DNA of 39,480 nt, from the NCBI GenBank assembly GCA_947589415.1, contig CANQBP010000019.1, positions 1 through 39,480 on the forward strand. The letters are read 5' to 3'. Each line of letters starts with the position of its first letter. The first letter of the stretch is position 1. The position numbers and the translations under genes are program-made. The stretch comes from an uncultured Clostridia bacterium (GTDB lineage: Bacteria; Bacillota; Clostridia; Oscillospirales; Acutalibacteraceae). Shown in pieces: positions 1-6,961 of this stretch. The notes under the pieces were generated by a model. The model was not told the DNA's origin. It ran no database searches and saw only the letters and a list, made by a program, of their open reading frames with translations.

Positions 1-384
1 TGCTTTTACATCTCCGATACAATCGGGCATTTTTATATGAAGTCCGCCCTTTATATTTGCACCGTATTTTTTGAAAAAACGTGCCGAACAGCCGGTACCG
101 TCACCGCTAAATAACCCCATTGTGGAAATTATATAGATTTCCTTATTTTTGAAAATCTCCTTATTTGCCGTAATGTAATCACGGACTATTTTCGGCAGAT
201 TGCTGTAATAAACCGGATATGCAAAAACAATAAACTTGTGCTTTTTTATCTGCTCTGCCGACTCCGGCATTTCTATGGAATAGATACCCTCGCTGAATTT
301 ACACGCAGCCATAAACCTTTCCAAGCAGAATTTTGTATTTCCCGTACCGCTGAAATATATACCGACAGTATCGGTATTATTCAA
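1..384 (-). CDS. Flavodoxin-like protein, N-terminal part (runs off the window)
   Basis: The minus-strand frame reads 128 codons without a stop up to the window edge. Its start begins [10 protein letters not shown], which is the phosphate-binding loop of flavodoxin-fold proteins, followed by [11 protein letters not shown] and a Cys-containing [13 protein letters not shown] stretch. This pattern resembles the flavodoxin half of the EFR1-type flavodoxin/ferredoxin proteins common in Clostridia; whether a 4Fe-4S part follows cannot be seen. The start is placed at TTG 382-384 because the FMN loop lies at residues 8-17, so the internal ATG is too late, and because GGAGG inside the last codons of purM sits about 9 nt upstream. 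The gene therefore overlaps the purM stop by 8 bp and is probably translationally coupled to it. A redox role is inferred; any link to purine synthesis is only positional. Confidence 0.75.
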   Translation of the reverse strand, partial: MNNTDTVGIYFSGTGNTKFCLERFMAACKFSEGIYSIEMPESAEQIKKHKFIVFAYPVYYSNLPKIVRDYITANKEIFKNKEIYIISTMGLFSGDGTGCSARFFKKYGANIKGGLHIKMPDCIGDVKA

Positions 385-1411
385 TTATTACGCCCTCCTC
401 GCTTTCAACCAGTTCACCGAGAATATATGCGTCCTCTCCGGCTGACTTGAGTACCTCGACAGCCTTGTCTGCCTCCGAAGAATCAACAACAACAGTCATG
501 CCGATGCCCATATTGAATGTATTGAACATATCACGTTCGGGAATATTTCCCGTCTTTGCGATAAGGTCAAATATCGGAAGTACCTGTACGTTTTTACGCT
601 GAATTTTTGCAGAAATACCGTTCGGGAGTGAACGGGGAATATTTTCGTAAAATCCTCCGCCCGTAATATGGGAAATTGACTTTACCTTAACGCTGTCAAG
701 AAGTGAAAGGATTGCCTTGACATAAATTCTTGTAGGAGTAAGGAGTGTTTCACCGAGTGTTGAACCGAGTTCATCGTAGTATTTTCCCACATTTTCCCCA
801 TTTATATCGAATACCTTACGTACAAGTGAAAATCCGTTTGAATGTACCCCGCTCGATTTTATGCCTATCATAACATCTCCCGACTTTTGTGTTGACGGGT
901 CAAGTATTTTAGACTTATCCACAACGCCTACCGAAAATCCTGCAAGGTCGTATTCGTCCTCCGGCATCATACCCGGATGCTCGGCAGTTTCTCCCCCCAC
1001 AAGGGCGCAGCCGCTTTGTACACAACCCTCTGCAACACCCGATACTATTTTTGCAACCTTTTCGGGATAGTTCTTGCCTATTGCAATATAATCAAGGAAA
1101 AATTGCGGTTTTGCACCACAGCAGATTATATCGTTTACACACATAGCAACACAATCTATTCCTATTGTATCATGCTTATCAAGAAGCATTGCTATTTTAA
1201 GTTTTGTTCCTACACCGTCCGTACCCGATACAAGCACGGGACGGTCTATACCTGTTGTGTCAATTTCAAACAGACCGCCAAATCCGCCTATGCCCGAAAG
1301 GACACCCTTTGTCATTGTTCTTGCAACATATTCCTTCATAAGCTCGACAGATTTATATCCGGCTGTTACATCAACACCCGCTGCCTTGTAGCTGTCACTA
1401 AAGCTCTTCAT
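377..1411 (-). CDS. purM: Phosphoribosylformylglycinamidine cyclo-ligase (AIR synthetase)
   Basis: PurM uses ATP to close FGAM into AIR, the fifth step of cytosolic purine synthesis. The 344-residue length is normal. The N-terminal part holds a glycine-rich [12 protein letters not shown] stretch (about residues 39-50) and the diagnostic DGVGTK motif at 65-70. Further on are [12 protein letters not shown] and [16 protein letters not shown], both conserved in the family. The start ATG at 1411 follows a good GGAGG. It sits 32 nt downstream of purF and is read in the order purE-purF-purM, the usual co-transcribed arrangement in Clostridia. Its 3' end carries the ribosome site and start of the next gene. 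Confidence 0.97.
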   Translation of the reverse strand: MKSFSDSYKAAGVDVTAGYKSVELMKEYVARTMTKGVLSGIGGFGGLFEIDTTGIDRPVLVSGTDGVGTKLKIAMLLDKHDTIGIDCVAMCVNDIICCGAKPQFFLDYIAIGKNYPEKVAKIVSGVAEGCVQSGCALVGGETAEHPGMMPEDEYDLAGFSVGVVDKSKILDPSTQKSGDVMIGIKSSGVHSNGFSLVRKVFDINGENVGKYYDELGSTLGETLLTPTRIYVKAILSLLDSVKVKSISHITGGGFYENIPRSLPNGISAKIQRKNVQVLPIFDLIAKTGNIPERDMFNTFNMGIGMTVVVDSSEADKAVEVLKSAGEDAYILGELVESEEGVIIE

Positions 1412-1443
1412 TTTTATACCTCCATAACGGCTCAGCCGTATTT

Positions 1444-2856
1444 TTATTTTATTTTTTGAGAATATTTGTCGTTTCTTGATGTATGAGAAACATCAACGGG
1501 ATAATTTCCCGTGAAACAGGCATCGCAAAATCCGAGCTTACAGCCTTCGGCAATTTTCGGAAGGCTTTCAGCCGACAGAAAACCAAGACTGTCTGCTCCG
1601 ATATATTCACATATCTCCTCAACGCTTTTTTTTGCGGCAATAAGATCCTCTTTCGGTGTTGTATCACTTGTAAGGTAGCAGGGATTTTTGAAAAGCGGAG
1701 ATGCAATCCTCATATGTACCTCGCTTGCCCCCGCCTGTCTTAACAGATCGACAATATGTTTGCTTGTAACACCTTTAAGCATTGAGTCATCTATTACAAT
1801 GACTCTTTTTCCCGCTATATTATATTTAAGGGCATTGAGCTTGATACGCAGAAGATATTCCGAATTATTTTTTCTGTTATTGAAAGCTCTGCCTATATAT
1901 TTGTTTTTCACAAGCCCCGTACAATATCTTATACCCGACTCCGTCGAATAGCCTATTGCCGATTCTATACCGCAGTCCGGCACTCCGAAAACTATATCGG
2001 CATCAACGGGGTGTTGCTTTGCAAGGAGCATACCTGCTCTTTGCCTTGCCATTGCAACGGATACACCGTCAACAACGCTGTCGGGACGTGAAAAATATAC
2101 ATATTCAAACAAACATAACGCTGTTTTTTCGGATTTTTCCGCCTCATAGCTATGGAAACCGTCACTGTCTATAACAATCATTTCCCCCGGCTTAACATCT
2201 CTTATAAATTCTCCGCCCATACTGTCGAATACACACGACTCCGAAGTTATGACATAGCTGTTGCCGAGTTTTCCGACACATAGCGGACGGACTCCGAGCG
2301 GGTCACGTACACCTATCAGCTTGCTCGGTGACATCATTACTATTGCATATGCACCCTTGAGTTGAGCAACTGCTTTTTTTACCGCTTCCTCTATGGTTTC
2401 CGAATTAAGCCTTGCCCTTGCAACAAGATAGGCAACTATTTCGGTATCACCGTTTGACTGGAAAATTGCCGCACCCTGATTAAGATCATCTCTAAGCACC
2501 TGATAATTTGTGATTGCACCGTTCATACACAGGGCAAGCTGACCTTTAATATATCTCATGACAAGCGGGGCAAGATTTTGGTGATCAACCGCTTCGCCCG
2601 ATGAATATTTAACGTGACCGAGAGCGATATTTCCGTTTCCGAGGCGGCTCACTTCGGATTCGGGGAGTGCTTCGGGAATCATTCCGAAATCCTTATGATA
2701 TACCATATTACCGTTATCGTTTACGGCTATACCGGCACCTACCTGTCCCCTATGCTGAAGTGTGTACATTGCAAGGTATGTTTCCTCAACAATATCCATA
2801 CTTCCGTCATTGCCGTAAATTCCGAAAACACCGCATTCATCGTGTAGTTCAGACAT
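1444..2856 (-). CDS. purF: Amidophosphoribosyltransferase (PurF, 4Fe-4S type)
   Basis: PurF transfers the glutamine amide to PRPP to make phosphoribosylamine, the committed purine step. The N-terminal Ntn glutaminase has Cys8 in [10 protein letters not shown], so a 7-residue propeptide must be removed, as in Bacillus PurF. Cys248, Cys393, Cys444 and Cys447 (the last two in [12 protein letters not shown]) line up with the four cluster ligands of the Bacillus enzyme, indicating an oxygen-sensitive 4Fe-4S form. The PRPP loop at about 352-363 is [13 protein letters not shown], a variant of the usual DDSIVRGTT, and the flexible loop after GRAF lacks the usual IxPxQ pattern. GGAG lies 9 nt before the ATG. 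It is 11 nt downstream of purE. Confidence 0.96.
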   Translation of the reverse strand: MSELHDECGVFGIYGNDGSMDIVEETYLAMYTLQHRGQVGAGIAVNDNGNMVYHKDFGMIPEALPESEVSRLGNGNIALGHVKYSSGEAVDHQNLAPLVMRYIKGQLALCMNGAITNYQVLRDDLNQGAAIFQSNGDTEIVAYLVARARLNSETIEEAVKKAVAQLKGAYAIVMMSPSKLIGVRDPLGVRPLCVGKLGNSYVITSESCVFDSMGGEFIRDVKPGEMIVIDSDGFHSYEAEKSEKTALCLFEYVYFSRPDSVVDGVSVAMARQRAGMLLAKQHPVDADIVFGVPDCGIESAIGYSTESGIRYCTGLVKNKYIGRAFNNRKNNSEYLLRIKLNALKYNIAGKRVIVIDDSMLKGVTSKHIVDLLRQAGASEVHMRIASPLFKNPCYLTSDTTPKEDLIAAKKSVEEICEYIGADSLGFLSAESLPKIAEGCKLGFCDACFTGNYPVDVSHTSRNDKYSQKIK

Positions 2857-2867
2857 AAAAACTCTCC

Positions 2868-3383
2868 TTATTTGTTAATAAGTTCTCCTACCTTTTTTTG
2901 AATATCCTCATCTTTTTTCGCAACACCGTTCTTCATGTTTTCCTTTTCCGCAGCGAGTTTCTCCGCAAGAACCTCGTCAGAAAGTGCGAGTATCTGAACC
3001 GCAAGTATTGCAGCATTGTCCGCACCGTCAACCGCTACCGTTGCAACAGGTATTCCTTTCGGCATCTGTACCGTTGCAAGCAAAGCGTCAAGTCCGTCAA
3101 AGGTTGAAGATTTTATCGGTATTCCTATAACGGGCAAGGTTGTATGTGCCGCAAGAACACCCGCAAGATGTGCAGCCTTTCCTGCTGCTGCAATTATCAC
3201 ACCGAAACCGTTTTTACGGGCATTTGCCGAAAATTCGGCAGCCTTTTCGGGTGTGCGGTGTGCGGACATGATATGCACCTCAAAGGGTACTCCGTATGCA
3301 TCAAGAGTTTTAATTGCACCCGATACTGTCGGGAAATCGCTGTCGCTGCCCATTATGACAGCTGCTTTTTTCTTTTCTGACAT
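2868..3383 (-). CDS. purE: N5-carboxyaminoimidazole ribonucleotide mutase (class I PurE)
   Basis: PurE converts N5-CAIR to CAIR. The 171 residues begin with the substrate-binding GSDSDFPTV loop (residues 12-20) and contain MSAHRTPEKA with the catalytic His of class I enzymes, then IAAAGKAAHLAGVLA. The C-terminus is slightly longer than usual and lysine/glutamate rich. GGAG precedes the ATG. It is the first gene of the purine operon, with a promoter 45 nt upstream (3428-3456). No purine riboswitch aptamer fits in the short leader, so control is probably by a repressor or not transcriptional. No purK is seen in the window. Confidence 0.96.
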   Translation of the reverse strand: MSEKKKAAVIMGSDSDFPTVSGAIKTLDAYGVPFEVHIMSAHRTPEKAAEFSANARKNGFGVIIAAAGKAAHLAGVLAAHTTLPVIGIPIKSSTFDGLDALLATVQMPKGIPVATVAVDGADNAAILAVQILALSDEVLAEKLAAEKENMKNGVAKKDEDIQKKVGELINK

Positions 3384-3427
3384 ATAAACTTCTCTCCTTT
3401 TTAATTTTAGGAAAACATTCCTTATAT

Positions 3428-3456
3428 ATTTTAGCCTATATTTATCAAAAAAGCAA
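3428..3456 (-). promoter_or_regulatory. SigA promoter of the purE-purF-purM operon
   Basis: On the minus strand TTGCTT (3451-3456) and TAAAAT (3428-3433) are separated by exactly 17 nt. Transcription would start about 40 nt before the purE ATG. Confidence 0.7.
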
Positions 3457-3461
3457 GACTA

Positions 3462-3511
3462 TATCCCAACTTAACGGTAGTATTTGTATCTCAACTTAAC
3501 AAGAGTATTTT
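3462..3511. repeat. Two tandem 25-bp imperfect repeats beside the pur promoter
   Basis: Positions 3462-3486 and 3487-3511 share TATC-Y-CAACTTAAC then AGTATTT, about 20 of 25 positions by eye. They abut the -35 box of the purE promoter on its upstream side. They could be a regulator site or an A/T-rich upstream element; they do not match the Bacillus PurBox. The rest of 3512-3645 shows no gene. Confidence 0.5.
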
Positions 3512-3645
3512 ATTGCAGGCGTGAATATACTTTCGATACCCGCCCAAAACCGAAAAATAAATCAAAGTGATAATCGTCAAAAATATTATTAGAACAGGTC
3601 AGTAATACGGTAAAAATAAGTTGCTAAAATTCACTAAATTTTCTA

Positions 3646-3677
3646 TTGACATTTATATGCAAATATGATATTATAAT
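3646..3677 (+). promoter_or_regulatory. SigA promoter of the tRNA-Ser pair
   Basis: A consensus TTGACA at 3646-3651 is followed after 17 nt by TATTAT (3669-3674), overlapping a second possible -10, TATAAT (3672-3677). It lies 24 nt before the first tRNA. Confidence 0.75.
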
Positions 3678-3700
3678 AAAGTCGCAGATGACAGACAAGT

Positions 3701-3789
3701 GGAGAGGTATCGAAGCGGTCATAACGAGGCGGTCTTGAAAACCGTTTGTCCGAAAGGACACATGGGTTCGAATCCCATCCTCTCCGCCA
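3701..3789 (+). tRNA. tRNA-Ser(UGA)
   Basis: The gene folds as a class II tRNA. The 7-bp acceptor GGAGAGG pairs with CCTCTCC, the anticodon loop CTTGAAA places TGA at 3736-3738, a long variable arm forms around TGTCC-GAAA-GGACA, and the T loop is GTTCGAATC. The 3' CCA is encoded in the DNA (3787-3789). Confidence 0.95.
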
Positions 3790-3837
3790 CATATTTGTCC
3801 CGGTATCTTCGGGTATCGGGACGGAATATTCACCTTT

Positions 3838-3924
3838 GGAGGATTACCCAAGTGGTGAAGGGGATCCCCTGCTAAGGGATTAGGTCGGGAAACCGGCGCG
3901 AGGGTTCGAATCCCTTGTCCTCCG
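3838..3924 (+). tRNA. tRNA-Ser(GCU)
   Basis: A class II tRNA with acceptor GGAGGAT/GTCCTCC (last pair T-G), anticodon loop CTGCTAA with GCT at 3871-3873, a variable arm around GTCGG-GAAA-CCGGC, and T loop GTTCGAATC. Unlike its neighbour it has no encoded CCA (TAG follows the discriminator G), so it depends on the CCA-adding enzyme encoded at 19772-21133. Confidence 0.95.
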
Positions 3925-3928
3925 TAGA

Positions 3929-3974
3929 AACCGCATGATTGCCGAGGTTCGGTGTTCATGCGGTTCTTTCGTTT
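3929..3974 (+). terminator. Rho-independent terminator of the tRNA operon
   Basis: A perfect 10-bp stem (3929-3938 with 3956-3965) has an inner CCGA/TCGG pairing in its loop and is followed by CTTTCGTTT. It starts five bases after the second tRNA. Confidence 0.75.
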
Positions 3975-4068
3975 ATCAAATCCTTACGTTTATAAACCCT
4001 TACGCTATTACTGTATTGCTTTCTGATAAAAGTATATTTTCTCAAAAAATATAAGTGTATATGAAAAG

Positions 4069-4113
4069 CCGTCCGCAGAAACGTATAATAACGCTGCTGC
4101 GGACGGTTTTTTT
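4069..4113. terminator. Bidirectional terminator between tRNA operon and signalling operon
   Basis: The stem CCGTCCGCAG (4069-4078) pairs with 4097-4106 and is followed on the plus strand by seven T. On the minus strand it lies 22 nt beyond the HD-GYP stop and is followed by CTTTT, so it probably ends the signalling operon too. Confidence 0.75.
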
Positions 4114-4134
4114 ACAGACCGAAATTTTTATAGC

Positions 4135-5178
4135 TTACTCGGTTTCACCGCTTTTACTTTCATTAACTAATGCCTCAAAGGCATCTATGAGTTTAGGATT
4201 AAACATTCCGCACTCACCGTTTTTAATCATACTGACAGCTTTTTCATGTGAAAACGGCTTTTTATATACCCTTTCTGCCGTCAACGCATCATAAACATCG
4301 GCAACGGAAACGACCTGCGCCCATATAGGTATGTCATCACCCGCAAGTCCGTCGGGATAACCTTTTCCGTCCCATCTTTCATGATGATATCGACATATAT
4401 CACAACTGTATTTATACGTACTCTCATCAATAATATCGGGAAATTGCATAAGAAATTCATATCCCTTTACGGTATGCTGTTTCATAATTTCGTACTCATC
4501 AGATGTGAGTCTGCCCGGTTTTGTCAAAATACTGTCGGGTATTGATATTTTTCCGACATCATGCAGAACCGACGACTTGGAAATTTTGTCTATTTCCTCT
4601 TCGGTCATATAGTATTCGGGATATCTGCTGCTGACCTCGGTCATGAGTAATTTTGTAAAGCCCGCAATACGCTTTACGTGTTCACCGGACTCGCAATCAC
4701 GGAACTCGACAGCCGTCGCAAGCATTTCAATCATTGACTGATTAAGTTTGTTGAGCTTTGCCACCTGCTGTTCGACTATATTTGCCAAATCGTTTCTGTG
4801 TGCGTAAAGCTCGATAATATTGTTTATTCTGTGTTTAAGGAAATGTGACATAAACGGTTTTCGTATCACATCAACAGCTCCGAGGTGATAGCCCTCTATA
4901 AGCATTTTTTCGTTTTCTTCGGCAGTAATAAGAAATACAGGTATATTCTTTATTTTGCCGCTTTTTTTCATATCCCTCAAAACGCCCAGACCGTCTGTTC
5001 CGGGCATTATAAGATCAAGAAGAACGGCAGAAATATCAACATTCCCGTTAATGGTTTCTATTGCCTGATTTCCGTCACACGCCTGAATTATATTATAGTT
5101 ATCCTTGAAAATTTCCGCAAGAATGATACGGTTAATTTCCATATCGTCAACAATGAGAATAGTCTTTTCTTTATCCAT
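4135..5178 (-). CDS. Response regulator: REC domain fused to HD-GYP c-di-GMP phosphodiesterase
   Basis: The protein has an N-terminal receiver domain (about 5-125) with the acidic pair Asp11-Asp12, phospho-acceptor Asp55 in LLDLIMPG and Lys108 in RKPF. A C-terminal HD-GYP domain (about 150-345) keeps all signatures: HD at 206-207 in LHDVGKISIPDSIL, HH at 265-266, and GYP at 273-275 in WDGKGYPDGL. It is therefore predicted to hydrolyse cyclic di-GMP when phosphorylated. The start was set at ATG 5178, because GGATGTGA sits 5 nt upstream; an upstream in-frame TTG (5193) has no good ribosome site. It follows the HPt gene by 27 nt and is the last gene of the operon. Family function is established; the phosphorelay input is inferred from context. 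Confidence 0.92.
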   Translation of the reverse strand: MDKEKTILIVDDMEINRIILAEIFKDNYNIIQACDGNQAIETINGNVDISAVLLDLIMPGTDGLGVLRDMKKSGKIKNIPVFLITAEENEKMLIEGYHLGAVDVIRKPFMSHFLKHRINNIIELYAHRNDLANIVEQQVAKLNKLNQSMIEMLATAVEFRDCESGEHVKRIAGFTKLLMTEVSSRYPEYYMTEEEIDKISKSSVLHDVGKISIPDSILTKPGRLTSDEYEIMKQHTVKGYEFLMQFPDIIDESTYKYSCDICRYHHERWDGKGYPDGLAGDDIPIWAQVVSVADVYDALTAERVYKKPFSHEKAVSMIKNGECGMFNPKLIDAFEALVNESKSGETE

Positions 5179-5205
5179 TTTACTCACATCCAATTAAAAA
5201 CAAGC

Positions 5206-5559
5206 TCAGTGCGAATTTTTTTCTATACACTCTATAATCTCATTTAGTACAGGGGTAATTTTGACAAGTACTTCCTTTGCACGCTTAGGTTCTCCCGAAC
5301 GCAGCAGGCTGACTATTTGAGTATATCCCTCATATACCGGTGTCACGGAAAGATTTCCGGCAATTCCCTTTATAGCGTGAGCCTTATCTGTAATATCGCT
5401 ATAATTCTCTTCGTCAAAATCAGTGCTTATGCCGTTCTCCCTGACAGCCTTTACGAAATTACCGAGTAATCTCCTGTACAGAGCCTTATTCCCCCCAAGG
5501 CGGTTCACACCGTCACTCACATTAACTCCAATTTTTTCTAATTCATCTAATAAATCCAT
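5206..5559 (-). CDS. Histidine phosphotransfer (HPt) protein
   Basis: A 117-residue, probably all-helical protein with the HPt signature AHAIKGIAGNL, phospho-accepting His61. It carries no other domain. It lies between the solute-binding lipoprotein and the REC-HD-GYP gene, downstream of a hybrid kinase that has two receivers but no HPt domain of its own. It would therefore shuttle phosphate from a kinase receiver to Asp55 of the HD-GYP protein. AGGAG precedes the ATG by 6 nt. The assignment to the family is secure from the motif; the partners are inferred from gene order. Confidence 0.88.
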   Translation of the reverse strand: MDLLDELEKIGVNVSDGVNRLGGNKALYRRLLGNFVKAVRENGISTDFDEENYSDITDKAHAIKGIAGNLSVTPVYEGYTQIVSLLRSGEPKRAKEVLVKITPVLNEIIECIEKNSH

Positions 5560-5597
5560 AAAAATCTCCTTTTCTCCTCAATAATATATTTTATAAT

Positions 5598-5626
5598 ACA
5601 AATTTCGCCGAATATGTGAAATTTGT
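5598..5626. repeat. Inverted repeat between lipoprotein and HPt genes
   Basis: ACAAATTTC (5598-5606) pairs with GAAATTTGT (5618-5626) around an 11-nt loop. On the minus transcript no T run follows, so it is more likely an RNA-processing or stability hairpin inside the operon than a terminator. Confidence 0.5.
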
Positions 5627-5638
5627 TATAAGCGGATA

Positions 5639-6961
5639 TCATTCATGCAGCGTTGCGCTTTTAATCCCGTTTTCAATCTCTCTGTTTCCGATAGTGTCAA
5701 TTTTTTCCGCAACTTCCTCAACAGAAAGATCCCCGTAGAGAAGATGCTGCATCAGCTTGTAAAACGCAGCCCTTACGCCTTTCCAGTTAGGTTTATTTTT
5801 TGTAAAGGTAACAGAGGTATCCGAGTTATCAATATACTTCTGTATATCTGCGAGTCTGTCTTTATACTTAGCCGATACTCTTTTGCTTATCGGCATATTT
5901 TCGGCAGAGTAATCAAGCCAATCACTTTCATAAATATATTTTATAAAGTCCTTGCAAACATCTGTTTTTGTTTTATCTCCGCAGTCAAATATTTCAAATC
6001 CCGTGATATAACTGTTACAGAAGCCCGTACCGTCAACAGACGGGAAATTCACATAACCCAATTCAAAATCGGCATTTTTAACATCGGGCATATATGCCGA
6101 ATTTAGAACATACAAACCGAGCTGACCGTTTATAAACATCGAAAAATTATCAAGCATGACCAATGTTTCGGCGTTGTGCGGGAAATAGTTGTTTTCATCG
6201 CAGCTTTTAAGCCATTTCAGCGCATCTATCCCCTTTTCGTTATTCACATTGAGATAGCCCTCGCTGTCAAAAACTTCACACCCCCTGCTTCGCAGCAGTG
6301 TCATAATGTGTATTATTCCCTCCTCATTTCCGGCATACATCATCATCGGATACGATGTTTCGGGAAGATATTTACGCAGCTTTTCAAGAATAATATCCCA
6401 TTCTTTCAATGTCCAGTTCTGTATTGCGTTTTCGTCTGATATATATTCTTCCAAACCCGCCTTACGGAACATATCCTTATTGTAGCAGAAAGTATCCTGA
6501 CTTGCAAAAAACGGCATCATATAAGTTTTTCCGTCAACTTTGCTCAAATCCCAGAAAACAGGTTTTATATCATTTCTTATTTCCGAGGTTATCATATCAT
6601 CAAGCGGTACGACTCTTCCGCTGTATATGTAAGTTGACATATCAAAGTAATTTGCGAACAGAATGTCGGCTGCGTTCTCCGTATCGAAACAGTCCGTTAT
6701 TTCCTTGTCCTCCATGCCTGCCTCATACTGTTCCACATTGACGGTAACATTCGCTTCCGTATATTTTTCGCAGAAATCATTTGCCGCTTTTCTGATAAAT
6801 GAGCTTACGTCCCGCACATCACTGTCAATCAAATCATTCATGGCGATAACAGGCAGCTTTACATTTATCGTAACAGATGCTTTTTCGCTGCCTTTGCCGC
6901 ATCCTGTCATAAATCCCGCTGCTATTATCGCAGACAGAACAAAACAGATTATTTTTTTCAT
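5639..6961 (-). CDS. Extracellular solute-binding lipoprotein (family 1 type)
   Basis: The 440-residue protein starts with a lipoprotein signal peptide: MKK, a hydrophobic run, then lipobox FMTGC with Cys21 as the lipid anchor. The mature part resembles the sugar-type solute-binding proteins (family 1): ADILFANYFDMS, a DTFCYNKDMF stretch, NWTLKEWDII, and a late WKGVRAAFYK segment. No ABC permease or ATPase lies next to it. Instead its start overlaps the stop of the hybrid kinase by one base (TAATG) and the next gene is HPt. This suggests it captures a ligand for the kinase sensor or scavenges for an unlinked transporter. Family assignment is firm; the ligand and the signalling role are unknown. 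Confidence 0.85.
   Translation of the reverse strand: MKKIICFVLSAIIAAGFMTGCGKGSEKASVTINVKLPVIAMNDLIDSDVRDVSSFIRKAANDFCEKYTEANVTVNVEQYEAGMEDKEITDCFDTENAADILFANYFDMSTYIYSGRVVPLDDMITSEIRNDIKPVFWDLSKVDGKTYMMPFFASQDTFCYNKDMFRKAGLEEYISDENAIQNWTLKEWDIILEKLRKYLPETSYPMMMYAGNEEGIIHIMTLLRSRGCEVFDSEGYLNVNNEKGIDALKWLKSCDENNYFPHNAETLVMLDNFSMFINGQLGLYVLNSAYMPDVKNADFELGYVNFPSVDGTGFCNSYITGFEIFDCGDKTKTDVCKDFIKYIYESDWLDYSAENMPISKRVSAKYKDRLADIQKYIDNSDTSVTFTKNKPNWKGVRAAFYKLMQHLLYGDLSVEEVAEKIDTIGNREIENGIKSATLHE

Noticed and set aside
3384-3427. Purine riboswitch upstream of purE
   Set aside because: The leader is only about 40 nt, too short for the aptamer and expression platform.
3624-3959. Minus-strand 111-codon frame across both tRNA-Ser genes
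   Set aside because: It is the antisense of the two tRNAs; phrases like GIRTHVSFRTNGF are the known artefact of tRNA-Ser genes read as protein.
5639-6961. ABC transporter operon
   Set aside because: Only a solute-binding protein is present; neighbours are signalling genes and no permease or ATPase is seen.
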